Origin: Dokdonella sp.
GTDB taxonomy: Bacteria > Pseudomonadota > Gammaproteobacteria > Xanthomonadales > Rhodanobacteraceae
Direction: 5' to 3'
Length of the DNA: 64,000 bases
Assembly: GCF_019634775.1 (NCBI RefSeq)
Contig: NZ_JAHCAS010000001.1
Coordinates: 806,001 to 870,000, forward strand
The notes beneath the pieces were generated by a model. The model saw only the letters and a list, made by a program, of their open reading frames with translations, did not search any database and had not been told where the DNA came from. Positions 19,864 to 28,072 of the stretch are shown one piece after another (positions within the stretch are counted from its first letter, which is position 1; each line of letters starts with the position of its first letter). The position numbers and the translations under genes are program-made.

Positions 19864-21204
19864 TCAGAAGCCCATCGGTGGACGCATGCGCACGCCCGGC
19901 TGACGCGCTGCCGCCGACGCCGCCGCGCTTGCCGTGCCGGTGACCACGCGCTCGCCTTCCTGGACGCCTTCGAGGATCTGTGCGTTGACGTTGTTGTTGA
20001 TGCCGACGCGCACATTGCGCGTCTCGACACTGCCATCGGGTTTGAGCACGCGCACGCTGCGCAGGCCGCCGTTGGCGGCGTCGCCGCGCGGCCGTCGCGG
20101 CATCGCGTCACTGCCGCCACGTGCGCGTTGCGGGCCGCCGGCGGTTTGCGGAGCGACGCCTTCACCACCGGCACGCGGCGTGTGCTGCGCCTGGCTCTCA
20201 TCTCGCTGCGGCGCGCCAAGCGCCGAGGACGGCACCACCAGTGCATCCTTCGCCTCGGCCAACACGATGTTGACCTGTGCGGTCATGGCGATGCGCAGGC
20301 GCCCTTCCGGGTTCGGCACATCGAACAGGCCGTTGTAGTAGATCGCCGTCGACGAACTGCTCGACGCGGACGAGGCGGACGATTCGCTGGCGATCGATTC
20401 CGGTGCCGGCTCGACCGCACGCAACTCGGCGTAGTAGCGCCGGTCCGGCTCGCCGAGGATGGTGAACCAGACCTTCTGTCCGGCCTTGACCTTGGGTACG
20501 TCGGCCTCGGAAATCTGTGCCTTCACGGTCAACGTGTCGAGCTGGGCAAGCTTGACGATGGTCGGTGCAGACTGGTTGGCATTGACCGTCTGCCCCTCCT
20601 TGGTGACGACGGCGACGATGGTGCCGTCGATCGGCGCGGTGATCTTGGTGTAGCCGAGGTTGAGGCGCGCGGTGTCGACCTGGATCCGCGCCTGCGCCAA
20701 CTGGGCATCGAGTGCAGCGACGTCCGCGCGCGTGGTCGCCAGCGCGGCCTCGGCGGCCTCGTACTCGGCGCGCGAGGTGGCCTCCTCGACCATCATGTCC
20801 TGCTGGCGCTTGAAGGCCAGTTCGGCCTGACGCAACGCCGCAGCGCGCGCCACGCGCTGCGCCTGCGTGGTCTGCATCGCCGCCTCGGCGTTGCGCAGCG
20901 TGTTCTGCTGCGGCAGCGAATCGATCTCGGCGATGAGCTGGCCGGCGCTGACGACGTCGCCGACATCGACCTTGAGCGAGACCACGCGCCCGGACACCTG
21001 CGCGCCGACGCTGACGAGGTTGCGCGCCTCGAGCTCGCCGGTGGCGATCACGGTGTCCTCGATGTCGGCCAGCGTCACTGGCGCGCTGACATGGCTCGCC
21101 TCGGCCTTGGCCGGGAACAGCCATGCCTTGGCCAACAGGGCGAGGGCAATTGCGACGACGACGAGGATCGCGCTGCGGACGAGGCGTTGTGTACGTATGT
21201 GCAT
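19864..21204 (-). CDS. macA: MacA-type periplasmic adaptor protein
   Basis: 446 residues. An N-terminal membrane anchor (residues about 9-27) precedes a lipoyl/barrel-sandwich half ([20 protein letters not shown]), a coiled-coil hairpin with alternating Gln/Ala/Arg heptads, the second lipoyl half and a beta-barrel domain. Two low-complexity inserts are unusual: a Ser-rich run ([12 protein letters not shown]) and a Gln/Gly/Arg-rich linker near residues 335-375. The start is ATG 21204 with AGGA upstream. It heads the macA-macB-nodT operon. Confidence 0.9.
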   Translation of the reverse strand: MHIRTQRLVRSAILVVVAIALALLAKAWLFPAKAEASHVSAPVTLADIEDTVIATGELEARNLVSVGAQVSGRVVSLKVDVGDVVSAGQLIAEIDSLPQQNTLRNAEAAMQTTQAQRVARAAALRQAELAFKRQQDMMVEEATSRAEYEAAEAALATTRADVAALDAQLAQARIQVDTARLNLGYTKITAPIDGTIVAVVTKEGQTVNANQSAPTIVKLAQLDTLTVKAQISEADVPKVKAGQKVWFTILGEPDRRYYAELRAVEPAPESIASESSASSASSSSSTAIYYNGLFDVPNPEGRLRIAMTAQVNIVLAEAKDALVVPSSALGAPQRDESQAQHTPRAGGEGVAPQTAGGPQRARGGSDAMPRRPRGDAANGGLRSVRVLKPDGSVETRNVRVGINNNVNAQILEGVQEGERVVTGTASAAASAAARQPGVRMRPPMGF

Positions 21205-21311
21205 GGTCGATCCTGGCTGGCCATGGATGGAACACGGTGTGCACCCGGCGGATGCATTCACTCCGTTCGAACCCGATCGCGTCTGACCACGCTCCTGCGC
21301 AATCAATGCTC

Positions 21312-21347
21312 GTAGGGGCACCCTCAGGTGCGATCGGATGCGATCGG
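21312..21347. repeat. REP-like palindrome upstream of macA
   Basis: GTAGGGGCACCCTCAGGTGC then GATCGGATGCGATCGG, a degenerate member of the 'TAGGTGCCCC..GGGGCGAT' REP type seen at 14194. Confidence 0.5.
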
Positions 21348-21431
21348 CGGTGGCCTAGTGTGCCGTCCTGGCGTATCAAGACGTTCCGTCAGGATGCAAG
21401 GAAAACGCAAAGGCGCCTGCACAATCGGCCG

Positions 21432-21603
21432 GGGATGTCCTGATCAATCCCACGACGGCGTCACCGTCCTGTGCGGGCGCAGATCAAGGCGCGACGGCGA
21501 AGGCAGGCTGGTCGTCCGTCGAGCCGGCGCAACGCCGAGCTGCGCCCGCACAGGACGGCCCCAACCTTTTGATTCCCTATGCCGGGGTTGATCAGGGCAT
21601 CCC
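21432..21603. mobile_element. complete MITE-like element, about 172 bp
   Basis: The terminal inverted repeats are GGGATGTCCTGATCAATCC (21432-21450) and GGGTTGATCAGGGCATCCC (21585-21603), 17 of 19 positions matching when one is inverted. Inside is a perfect 19-bp inverted repeat, CCGTCCTGTGCGGGCGCAG (21464-21482) against 21540-21558, around a 57-bp loop. It has no coding capacity. A second, right-truncated copy lies at 50449, and solo ends at 3954, 14927 and 60127. No target-site duplication is evident and no matching transposase gene is in the window. It sits between divergent macA and msrA. Confidence 0.8.
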
Positions 21604-21660
21604 TTGAAATGCGCTGGCTACGGGTGCATCAATGCACCATCCTTCCGACCGGATCGGTGC

Positions 21661-22317
21661 ATGAGCCTCGTCTGTGACCTTCCCGGCGCCAACCTCGCGA
21701 TCGCGCGCGGCGCCTTTCCGAATCCCGAGCGCGACATCGATCCGGCCTCTGCCGGCGGTGCCCAACTCGCCGTGCTCGCCGGCGGCTGCTTCTGGTGCGT
21801 CGAGGCGGTATTCAGGGAACTCGACGGTGTCGTCGAGGTACTGCCGGGCTACAGCGGCGATGGCGCGCACAATGCCGACTACAAGACCGTGTGCAGCGGC
21901 ACGACGAATCATGCCGAGGTGGTCTCGATCCGCTTCGACCCTCGGCGCATCAGTTATGGCCAGTTGCTCAAGGTGTTCTTCTCGGTGGCCCATGATCCGA
22001 CCCAGAAGGACCGCCAGGGCGAGGACCGCGGTCGCCAGTACCGCTCGGCGATCTTCCACGTCGACGCCGCGCAGAAGGACGTCGCCGAAGCCTACATCCG
22101 CCAGCTCGACAGCGCCGGCGTGTTCCACGCACCGATCGTCACCGAGGTGGTGCCGCTGGACACCTTCCACGTCGCCGAGGCCTATCATCACAACTACGCC
22201 GAGCTGCACCCCGAACAGGGCTACATCGCAGCGGTCGCCCTGCCCAAGGTCGCCAAGCTGCGCGAGAAGTACGCCGACAAGCTCAAGGGCGCTTCAATCA
22301 AGGCCGATCGCGACTGA
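21661..22317 (+). CDS. msrA: peptide methionine-S-sulfoxide reductase MsrA
   Basis: 218 residues. It reduces the S epimer of methionine sulfoxide in proteins. The active-site motif GGCFWCVEA carries the nucleophile Cys43. The blocks VLPGYSGD and [11 protein letters not shown] and the region [24 protein letters not shown] are typical MsrA substrate-pocket segments. The start is ATG 21661; the frame is open back to the repeat element, but that region is not conserved-looking. The stop codon lies within a perfect REP hairpin at 22306. msrB follows 83 bp downstream. Confidence 0.95.
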   Translation: MSLVCDLPGANLAIARGAFPNPERDIDPASAGGAQLAVLAGGCFWCVEAVFRELDGVVEVLPGYSGDGAHNADYKTVCSGTTNHAEVVSIRFDPRRISYGQLLKVFFSVAHDPTQKDRQGEDRGRQYRSAIFHVDAAQKDVAEAYIRQLDSAGVFHAPIVTEVVPLDTFHVAEAYHHNYAELHPEQGYIAAVALPKVAKLREKYADKLKGASIKADRD

Positions 22318-22367
22318 AGTCGCTCCCGCAGGGCTTTGATTTTGCGGGAGCGACTTCAGTCGCGATC
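22306..22367. repeat. perfect inverted repeat (REP-type hairpin) overlapping the msrA stop
   Basis: Two exact 25-bp arms, 22306-22330 and 22343-22367 (core CGACTGAAGTCGCTCCCGCA), are separated by 12 bp. The arms encode the last msrA codons, Asp-Arg-Asp-stop. No T-run follows, so intrinsic termination is doubtful, but the RNA hairpin would be very stable and lies between msrA and msrB. Confidence 0.85.
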
Positions 22368-22400
22368 CGACGAACCAGAGCACAGCCACGGAAACGCCAA

Positions 22401-22826
22401 GTGACCACATCCGCCAGCGGCCACGACATCACCCCACTCGATGCCGGCGAGGTCGAACGCCTTGCCGCCGCACTGAGCCCCGAGGAACGCCGCGTCATCC
22501 TCGACCACGGCACCGAGCGACCGTTCTGCGGCGGTCTCCTCGACAACCATCGCGACGGCACCTACACCTGCCGCCTGTGTGCACTGCCGTTGTTCCGCTC
22601 CGATGCCAAGTTCGACTCCGGCAGCGGCTGGCCGAGTTTCTTCCGACCGTTCGACCTGCAGCACATCCGCGAGATCCGCGACACCAGCCACGGCATGATC
22701 CGCACCGAGATCCGCTGTGCACGCTGCGACGGCCACCTCGGCCATGTTTTCCCGGACGGACCGTTGCCGACCGGGCTGCGCTATTGCTTGAATTCGCTGG
22801 CGATGCGGTTCGAGGAAGAACCGTAG
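22401..22826 (+). CDS. msrB: peptide methionine-R-sulfoxide reductase MsrB
   Basis: 141 residues. It reduces the R epimer of methionine sulfoxide. The structural zinc is bound by two CxxC pairs (TCRLC at residues 57-60 and [10 protein letters not shown]). The family block [10 protein letters not shown] is present, and the catalytic Cys is in [11 protein letters not shown]. The start is GTG 22401. It pairs with msrA upstream so that both sulfoxide epimers can be repaired. Confidence 0.95.
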   Translation: MTTSASGHDITPLDAGEVERLAAALSPEERRVILDHGTERPFCGGLLDNHRDGTYTCRLCALPLFRSDAKFDSGSGWPSFFRPFDLQHIREIRDTSHGMIRTEIRCARCDGHLGHVFPDGPLPTGLRYCLNSLAMRFEEEP

Positions 22827-22900
22827 TTCCGGCATTCGTGGCACATGCATGCGAGTCGCGCACCGGGTGCGCCTCTGTTCGCACGGGAATGGCGCCGATT

Positions 22901-23857
22901 TCAATCCAGCGCCAGCGCCTCGGCGAGGTCGTTGCAATGCTGCTCCCACCAGCGCGCCTCGCCGACCTGCGGGAAGGCCTGCGGGAACGCGGGATCGGGC
23001 CAGCGCGCGGCGACCCAGCCGGCCCAGTGCACCTGGCGCATCAGGCGCAGCGGTTCGATCAGAGCAAGTTCAGTCGCGTCGAAATCACGGAATTCGGCAT
23101 AGCCCTCGAGCAGGGCGTCGAGTGCCTCGCGGGTCGGCGCGAGCATCCACAGGTCCTGCACGGCCGGGCCCATGCGTGCGTCGTCGAGATCGACGAAATG
23201 CGGCCCGGCATCGGTCCACAGCACGTTGCCGAGATGGCAGTCGCCGTGCAGGCGCAGGCGCGCGACCGGACCGACCGCAGCGAAGCGTGCATCGAGCATG
23301 TCGGCGAGATCGGCGACAAGACGCTGGTAGCGGCCTTCCAGCATCGGCGGCACGAGGTTGGAGGCGAACACCTTGCGTGCGGCATCCCGCACGAAGCCGT
23401 CGACGTCGATCGCCGGCCGTGCCGTGAACGCGCGGCGTGCGCCAACCGCGTGCAGGCGCGCGAGCAGTCGGCCCATCCAGGCCAAGTGATCAGCCGACTC
23501 CAGTTCGGGTGCACGACCGCCCTGGCGCGGATACAGCGCGTAGCGGAATCCCTCGTGCACGAACAGGCTGCAACCATCGACGAGCAGCGGTGCGACCATC
23601 GGCAGCTCCGCCTCGGCGAGTTCGTGAGCGAACCCATGCTCCTCGTCGATCGCCGCATCGCTCCAACGGCCGGGCCGGTAGAACTTGGCGACCAGCGGGC
23701 GCGCATCCTCGATGCCGACCTGGTAGACGCGGTTCTCGTAGCTGCCGAGTGCGAGCAGACGACCGTCCGGTTCGAAGCCGACCGCGGCGACCGCGTCGAG
23801 AACGGTGTCGGGATCGAGTCGCGCGTAGGGTGCGGCGCTGCAGGCCTGCTTCTTCAT
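22901..23857 (-). CDS. srkA: stress-response protein kinase, SrkA/YihE-like
   Basis: 318 residues of the phosphotransferase/aminoglycoside-kinase fold. The catalytic-loop motif LRLHGDCHLGNVLW and the metal-binding FVDLDDARMGP match SrkA (YihE/RdoA), a Ser/Thr kinase that protects against stress-induced death. The N-terminus (LGSYENRVYQVG) is the glycine-loop region and VAKFYRPGRW holds the ATP lysine. The length is slightly under the E. coli protein's. It convergently faces msrB, and proximity to the Msr genes may reflect a shared oxidative-stress theme, which is inference. Confidence 0.88.
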   Translation of the reverse strand: MKKQACSAAPYARLDPDTVLDAVAAVGFEPDGRLLALGSYENRVYQVGIEDARPLVAKFYRPGRWSDAAIDEEHGFAHELAEAELPMVAPLLVDGCSLFVHEGFRYALYPRQGGRAPELESADHLAWMGRLLARLHAVGARRAFTARPAIDVDGFVRDAARKVFASNLVPPMLEGRYQRLVADLADMLDARFAAVGPVARLRLHGDCHLGNVLWTDAGPHFVDLDDARMGPAVQDLWMLAPTREALDALLEGYAEFRDFDATELALIEPLRLMRQVHWAGWVAARWPDPAFPQAFPQVGEARWWEQHCNDLAEALALD

Positions 23858-23870
23858 CGTCGCGCGGCGC

Positions 23871-24299
23871 TCAGGCCTTGCGCGGCACCACGGCCATGGT
23901 CAGGCGCGAGATGCAGACGAGCCGTTGCTGTTCGTCCTCGATGCGGATTTCCCAGACCTGGGTCGAGCGTCCGAGATGCAGCGCGCGGGCGGTGCCGGTG
24001 ACGAGACCTTCGGTCACCGCGCGCACGTGGTTGGCGTTGATGTCGAGACCGACCGCCATCTCGCGCGAGATGTCAAGGGTAAGGTTGGCGGCCATGCTAC
24101 CCAGTGTTTCGGCAAGCGCCACCGAGGCACCGCCATGCAGCAGGCCGAACGGCTGGTGCGTGCGCGCATCGACCGGCATGGTGCCGCGCAGCCAGTCGTC
24201 GCCGACTTCGGTGACGCGGATGTCGAGATGCTCGACCAGCGTGCCGCTACGGCTCGCATTGATGCGATCGAGATCGATCGCCTGGCTCCATAGGGACAT
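23871..24299 (-). CDS. hotdog-fold acyl-CoA thioesterase (YdiI/MenI-like)
   Basis: 142 residues. A single hotdog domain with the signature QPFGLLHGGASVALAETLGS, whose Glu is the expected catalytic acid, and the C-terminal ARALHLGRSTQVWEI strand. YdiI/MenI-type enzymes hydrolyse aromatic or medium-chain acyl-CoAs; in menaquinone or side pathways the substrate varies, so a specific activity is not assigned. The start is ATG 24299 with GAGG upstream. It is transcribed just ahead of srkA (13-bp gap), so probably in one transcript. Confidence 0.85.
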   Translation of the reverse strand: MSLWSQAIDLDRINASRSGTLVEHLDIRVTEVGDDWLRGTMPVDARTHQPFGLLHGGASVALAETLGSMAANLTLDISREMAVGLDINANHVRAVTEGLVTGTARALHLGRSTQVWEIRIEDEQQRLVCISRLTMAVVPRKA

Positions 24300-24387
24300 C
24301 GTCACCTCGACTGCAGTGGGGCGCGCAATATAGCGCGGACTGCACGCGCCGCCGCGCTTTCGGCACAATCACCTCTTTCCCGCGGAT

Positions 24388-25446
24388 GTGCCTGTGATCC
24401 ATACCGTCACCCTTGCCGCGAGCGGCCGCAGCTTCACCGTGCGTGCCGACGAATCGATCCTCGCCGCCGCCCAACGCGCCGGGATCGCGCTGCCGTACTC
24501 GTGCCAGTCCGGCGTCTGTGGCAGTTGCAAGGCGACACTCGTCGAGGGCGAGTGCGCCTATCCGTTCAACCCGCCGGTCGCGCTCGACGCCAGTGAAAAG
24601 GCGAAGCACCAGATCCTGCTCTGCCAGGCCGTGCCCCGCGGCGACCTCGTCATCGCCGCGCGCGAAGTCGCCTCGGTCGCCGACATCCCGAAGCGCGTGA
24701 TGACCCTGCGCCTCGTCGACAAGGTGCTGCTCGGCGCAGACGTTGCACGCCTGCGCCTGCTTGGCGTGCGCGGTGAACGCATGCGCCGCCTGCCCGGCCA
24801 GTACCTCGACGTGCTGCTCGACGACGGCCGGCGGCGTGCGTTCTCGATCGCCAATGCGCCGCATGACGACGATGCGATCGAGCTGCACGTGCGCCGCGTT
24901 GCCGGCGGTGGATTCACCAGCCACGTGTTCGGATCAATGGCGGTCGGCGACAGTCTGCGCGTCGAAGGTCCGCTGGGTACCTTCGTGCCGCGCGAGGACC
25001 GCGAACGGCCGATCCTGATGGTCGCTGGTGGTACCGGCTTCGCTCCGGTCAAGGCCTTGGTCGAACACTTCCTGCATCTCGGCTCACGCCGGCCGATCAC
25101 GCTGTACTGGGGCGCGCGTGCGGCCGACGAGCTCTACCTGCGTGCCCTGCCCGAACGCTGGCAGCGGGAGACTGCCACGTTCCGTTTCGAACCAGTCATC
25201 AGCGACGCTGCTTGCGCCAACGGCCTGCGCAGCGGCTTCGTCCACGAGGCCGTGCTCGAGGATCATCCCGACCTGTCCGTCTTCGACGTCTACATGAGCG
25301 GTCCGCCCGCGCTGATCGACGCGGGACGCCGCCTGTTCGTGCAGGCGAACCTCCCCGACGACCGGCTCTACTACGATTCGTTCGACTACGCACCGGACGT
25401 GCTCGCCGAACTGCTGCGCAGCCGCGCCGGCATCCACGGCCTCTGA
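24388..25446 (+). CDS. 2Fe-2S ferredoxin/flavin oxidoreductase (CDP-6-deoxy-glucoseen reductase-like)
   Basis: 352 residues. The N-terminal plant-type ferredoxin domain binds 2Fe-2S through Cys39, Cys44, Cys47 (CQSGVCGSC) and Cys79. The FAD domain carries RRAFSIANAP and the NAD-binding domain ILMVAGGTGFAPVKAL, ending in YYDSFDYAP. The layout resembles AscD-type reductases and phenol-hydroxylase-type reductase components. It passes electrons from NAD(P)H through FAD to the cluster. No sugar-dehydratase partner is nearby, so the acceptor is unknown. The start is GTG 24388, with GTG 24394 as an alternative. Confidence 0.82.
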   Translation: MPVIHTVTLAASGRSFTVRADESILAAAQRAGIALPYSCQSGVCGSCKATLVEGECAYPFNPPVALDASEKAKHQILLCQAVPRGDLVIAAREVASVADIPKRVMTLRLVDKVLLGADVARLRLLGVRGERMRRLPGQYLDVLLDDGRRRAFSIANAPHDDDAIELHVRRVAGGGFTSHVFGSMAVGDSLRVEGPLGTFVPREDRERPILMVAGGTGFAPVKALVEHFLHLGSRRPITLYWGARAADELYLRALPERWQRETATFRFEPVISDAACANGLRSGFVHEAVLEDHPDLSVFDVYMSGPPALIDAGRRLFVQANLPDDRLYYDSFDYAPDVLAELLRSRAGIHGL

Positions 25447-25456
25447 GGCCGCCGTT

Positions 25457-26245
25457 TCACCCGCCCGTCGGCACGATCAACAGCAACACCACCCCGAACA
25501 CGATGCGATAGATCGCAAACGGCGTGTAGCTGTGGCGCTTGATGTAGCCGAGCAGCCAGCGCACGGCGACGAAGCCGGTCACGGTCGCGCTGGTGAAGCC
25601 GAGCACGAGTGCGCCCCAGTCCTCGTGTGCGCCGACGGACAACTGCTTGAGGATTTCGTAGCCGCTGGCGGCGAACATCGTCGGGATGCCGACGAGGAAG
25701 GCGAACTCGGTGGCGGCCGGACGGTCGTTGGCACCGGCGAGCAAGGCGGTGAAGATCGTTGCCGCCGAGCGCGAGGTGCCGGGGAAGATCGCCGCGACGA
25801 TCTGGGCAAGGCCGACCAGGATCGCCACCTTCCAGGTGATCGCCGTGCCGGGCGGGCGCGACTTCGCGATGCGCTCGGCGGCCAGGATCCAGAAACCCCC
25901 GATGATCAGGGCCAGGGCAACCGGCGTGACCGCATCGGGCAGGGTGAAACCGAGTTTCTTGACCGTGTAGCCGAGCACGGCGGTGATGGCGAAGGCGAGT
26001 CCGATCTTGGCGAGATAATCGCGGTTGGCGGGCTCGCGCCAACGCGTGAGCAGTGCCCACAAGCGCTGCCGGTAGACCAGGGTGACGGCAAGAATTGCGC
26101 CGGCCTGGATGACGATGGTGAAGGTTTCCGAGCGCTGGCCGAGCCAGTGTTGGGCGACCAGCAGGTGGCCGGTGCTCGAGATCGGCAGGAACTCGGTCAG
26201 GCCTTCGACCAGGCCGAGCAGGATGACGACGAGGAAATCGGGCAC
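25457..26245 (-). CDS. uppP: undecaprenyl-diphosphatase UppP/BacA
   Basis: 262 residues, with about eight transmembrane helices. It dephosphorylates undecaprenyl pyrophosphate to recycle the peptidoglycan lipid carrier. The two family motifs are present: EGLTEFLPISSTGHL near the N-terminus and FPGTSRSAATI in the second repeat. The start is probably GTG 26245 (VPDFLVVILLGLVEG), since the open frame upstream is not membrane-like. It is divergent from glnA. Confidence 0.92.
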   Translation of the reverse strand: MPDFLVVILLGLVEGLTEFLPISSTGHLLVAQHWLGQRSETFTIVIQAGAILAVTLVYRQRLWALLTRWREPANRDYLAKIGLAFAITAVLGYTVKKLGFTLPDAVTPVALALIIGGFWILAAERIAKSRPPGTAITWKVAILVGLAQIVAAIFPGTSRSAATIFTALLAGANDRPAATEFAFLVGIPTMFAASGYEILKQLSVGAHEDWGALVLGFTSATVTGFVAVRWLLGYIKRHSYTPFAIYRIVFGVVLLLIVPTGG

Positions 26246-26310
26246 GGGGTGCTTCCGCGAAAAGCCGGCGCGAAGCATAGGCGAGAACGCCTGCGCCTGC
26301 GCGGCGCGCA

Positions 26311-26339
26311 TTGGAACGGTCATGCGTCGATGCCACAAT
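26311..26339 (+). promoter_or_regulatory. sigma-70-type promoter for glnA
   Basis: TTGGAA (26311-26316), a 17-bp spacer and CACAAT (26334-26339), 55 bp before the ATG. I searched the 150-bp divergent region for a sigma-54 (TGGCAC-N5-TTGC) site, often found before glnA, and did not see one. Confidence 0.45.
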
Positions 26340-26394
26340 CGCGCCCCCGTCGGGGCATCCGCGCCCCGTCCGTCCATTCCGCGAGGCTTCCCCC

Positions 26395-27804
26395 ATGTCC
26401 GTTTCCGCTGTCCTCCAGTTGGTCAAGGACGAAAACGTCCGTTTCGTCGACTTGCGTTTCACCGACATGCTTGGCAAGCAGCACCACGTGACGTTCCCGG
26501 CGCACACCCTCGACGAGGCATTCTTCGAGGACGGCAAGATGTTCGATGGCTCGTCGATCGCCGGCTGGAAAGGCATCGCCGAGTCCGACATGGTGCTGAT
26601 GCCGGATCCGTCGACCGCGCTGATCGACCCGTTCATGGCCGACCCCACCCTGGTGCTGTCCTGCGACGTACTCGAACCGCACACGATGCAGGCCTATTCG
26701 CGTGATCCGCGCTCGTTGGCCAAGCGCGCCGAGGCCTATCTCAAGTCCACCGGCATCGCCGACACGGCGTTCTTCGGCCCGGAGCCCGAGTTCTTCATCT
26801 TCGATTCGGTGCGCTGGCAGAACGACATGGGCCGCGTGTTCTTCGAGGTCGAGTCCGAGGAGGCCGCATGGTCCTCGCGCGACCGTGTCGAGGGCGGCAA
26901 CAGCGGCCATCGCCCCGGCGTGAAGGGCGGCTATTTCCCGGTGCCGCCGGTGGATTCGTTCCAGGACCTGCGCGGCGAGATGTGCAAGGTGCTCGAACAG
27001 CTCGGCCAGGTCGTCGAAGTACATCATCACGAGGTCGCCACTGCCGGCCAGTGCGAGATCGGTACGCGCTTCAACACGCTGGTGAAGAAGGCCGACGAGC
27101 TGATCACGATGAAGTACGTGATCCGCAACGTCGCCCACCAGTACGGCAAGACCGTCAACTTCATGCCGAAGCCGCTGGTCGGCGACAACGGCTCTGGCAT
27201 GCACGTGCACCAGTCGCTGGCCAAGGGCGGGGTCAACCTGTTCGCCGGCGATCTTTACGGCGGCCTCTCGCAGACCGCGCTCTGGTACATCGGCGGCATC
27301 TTCAAGCATGCCCGCGCGATCAACGCCTTCACCAACTCGACGACCAACAGCTACAAGCGCCTCGTGCCGGGCTTCGAGGCGCCGGTCATGCTGGCTTATT
27401 CGGCGCGCAACCGTTCGGCGAGCTGCCGCATTCCGTTCGTGCACAGTCCAAAGGCACGCCGCATCGAGATCCGCTTCCCTGATCCGGTCAACAGCGGCTA
27501 TCTGACCTTTGCCGCACTGCTGATGGCCGGCCTCGATGGCATCCTCAACAAGATTGACCCGGGTGCGCCGTCGGACAAGGATCTCTACGACCTGCCGCCC
27601 GAGGAGGAGAAGCAGATCCCGACCGTCTGCCACTCACTCGACCAGGCTCTCGAGGCGCTCGACCGTGACCGTGACTTCCTCAAGGCCGGCGGCGTGTTTT
27701 CCGACGACTTCATCGACGGCTACATTGAACTGAAGATGCAGGAGGTCACTCGCTTCCGCGCCTCGACCCACCCGCTCGAATACCAGATGTACTACGCGAT
27801 CTGA
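26395..27804 (+). CDS. glnA: glutamine synthetase, type I
   Basis: 469 residues, the usual length of dodecameric GSI-beta. It makes glutamine from glutamate, ammonia and ATP. Visible blocks: [23 protein letters not shown] (metal ligands), [28 protein letters not shown] and [10 protein letters not shown]. The adenylylation site is Tyr398 in [10 protein letters not shown], so activity is probably controlled by GlnE as in enterobacteria. No glnK, ntrB or ntrC adjoins it. The start is ATG 26395. Confidence 0.97.
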   Translation: MSVSAVLQLVKDENVRFVDLRFTDMLGKQHHVTFPAHTLDEAFFEDGKMFDGSSIAGWKGIAESDMVLMPDPSTALIDPFMADPTLVLSCDVLEPHTMQAYSRDPRSLAKRAEAYLKSTGIADTAFFGPEPEFFIFDSVRWQNDMGRVFFEVESEEAAWSSRDRVEGGNSGHRPGVKGGYFPVPPVDSFQDLRGEMCKVLEQLGQVVEVHHHEVATAGQCEIGTRFNTLVKKADELITMKYVIRNVAHQYGKTVNFMPKPLVGDNGSGMHVHQSLAKGGVNLFAGDLYGGLSQTALWYIGGIFKHARAINAFTNSTTNSYKRLVPGFEAPVMLAYSARNRSASCRIPFVHSPKARRIEIRFPDPVNSGYLTFAALLMAGLDGILNKIDPGAPSDKDLYDLPPEEEKQIPTVCHSLDQALEALDRDRDFLKAGGVFSDDFIDGYIELKMQEVTRFRASTHPLEYQMYYAI

Positions 27805-28072
27805 CCACCGCGTGGTGTGCGCATGAGGGACGGAACGCGGCGATCCGGCAACGATGCGGCGCCCGTCCGGGCGCATGGCCGTCGCCGTGATGTGCTGCAC
27901 CGCCACGCTCGACGCGGCAGACCGCGCGGCCCTGTCCGCCACCCGATCATCCACGTCGGAAGCGCCGTTACCGGCGCGCCGACCTGCCTGTGCAGCAGGA
28001 CCACCCTCGCATCGCCAACGGCGGACGCCTCGCTCCTGACCATGCCCGGTCTCGCGCCGCCCACGCGCCGCC

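Noticed and set aside
22306..22367. Intrinsic terminator after msrA
   Set aside because: The stem is perfect but there is no T-tract after either arm, and msrB continues in the same direction; it is better described as a REP-type hairpin.
26245..26395. Sigma-54 promoter before glnA
   Set aside because: No GG-N10-GC element at a suitable position; a sigma-70-like pair fits better.
27805..28072. Possible small genes between glnA and the RND transporter
   Set aside because: Open frames here are short, overlap on both strands and have no ribosome site or recognisable product.
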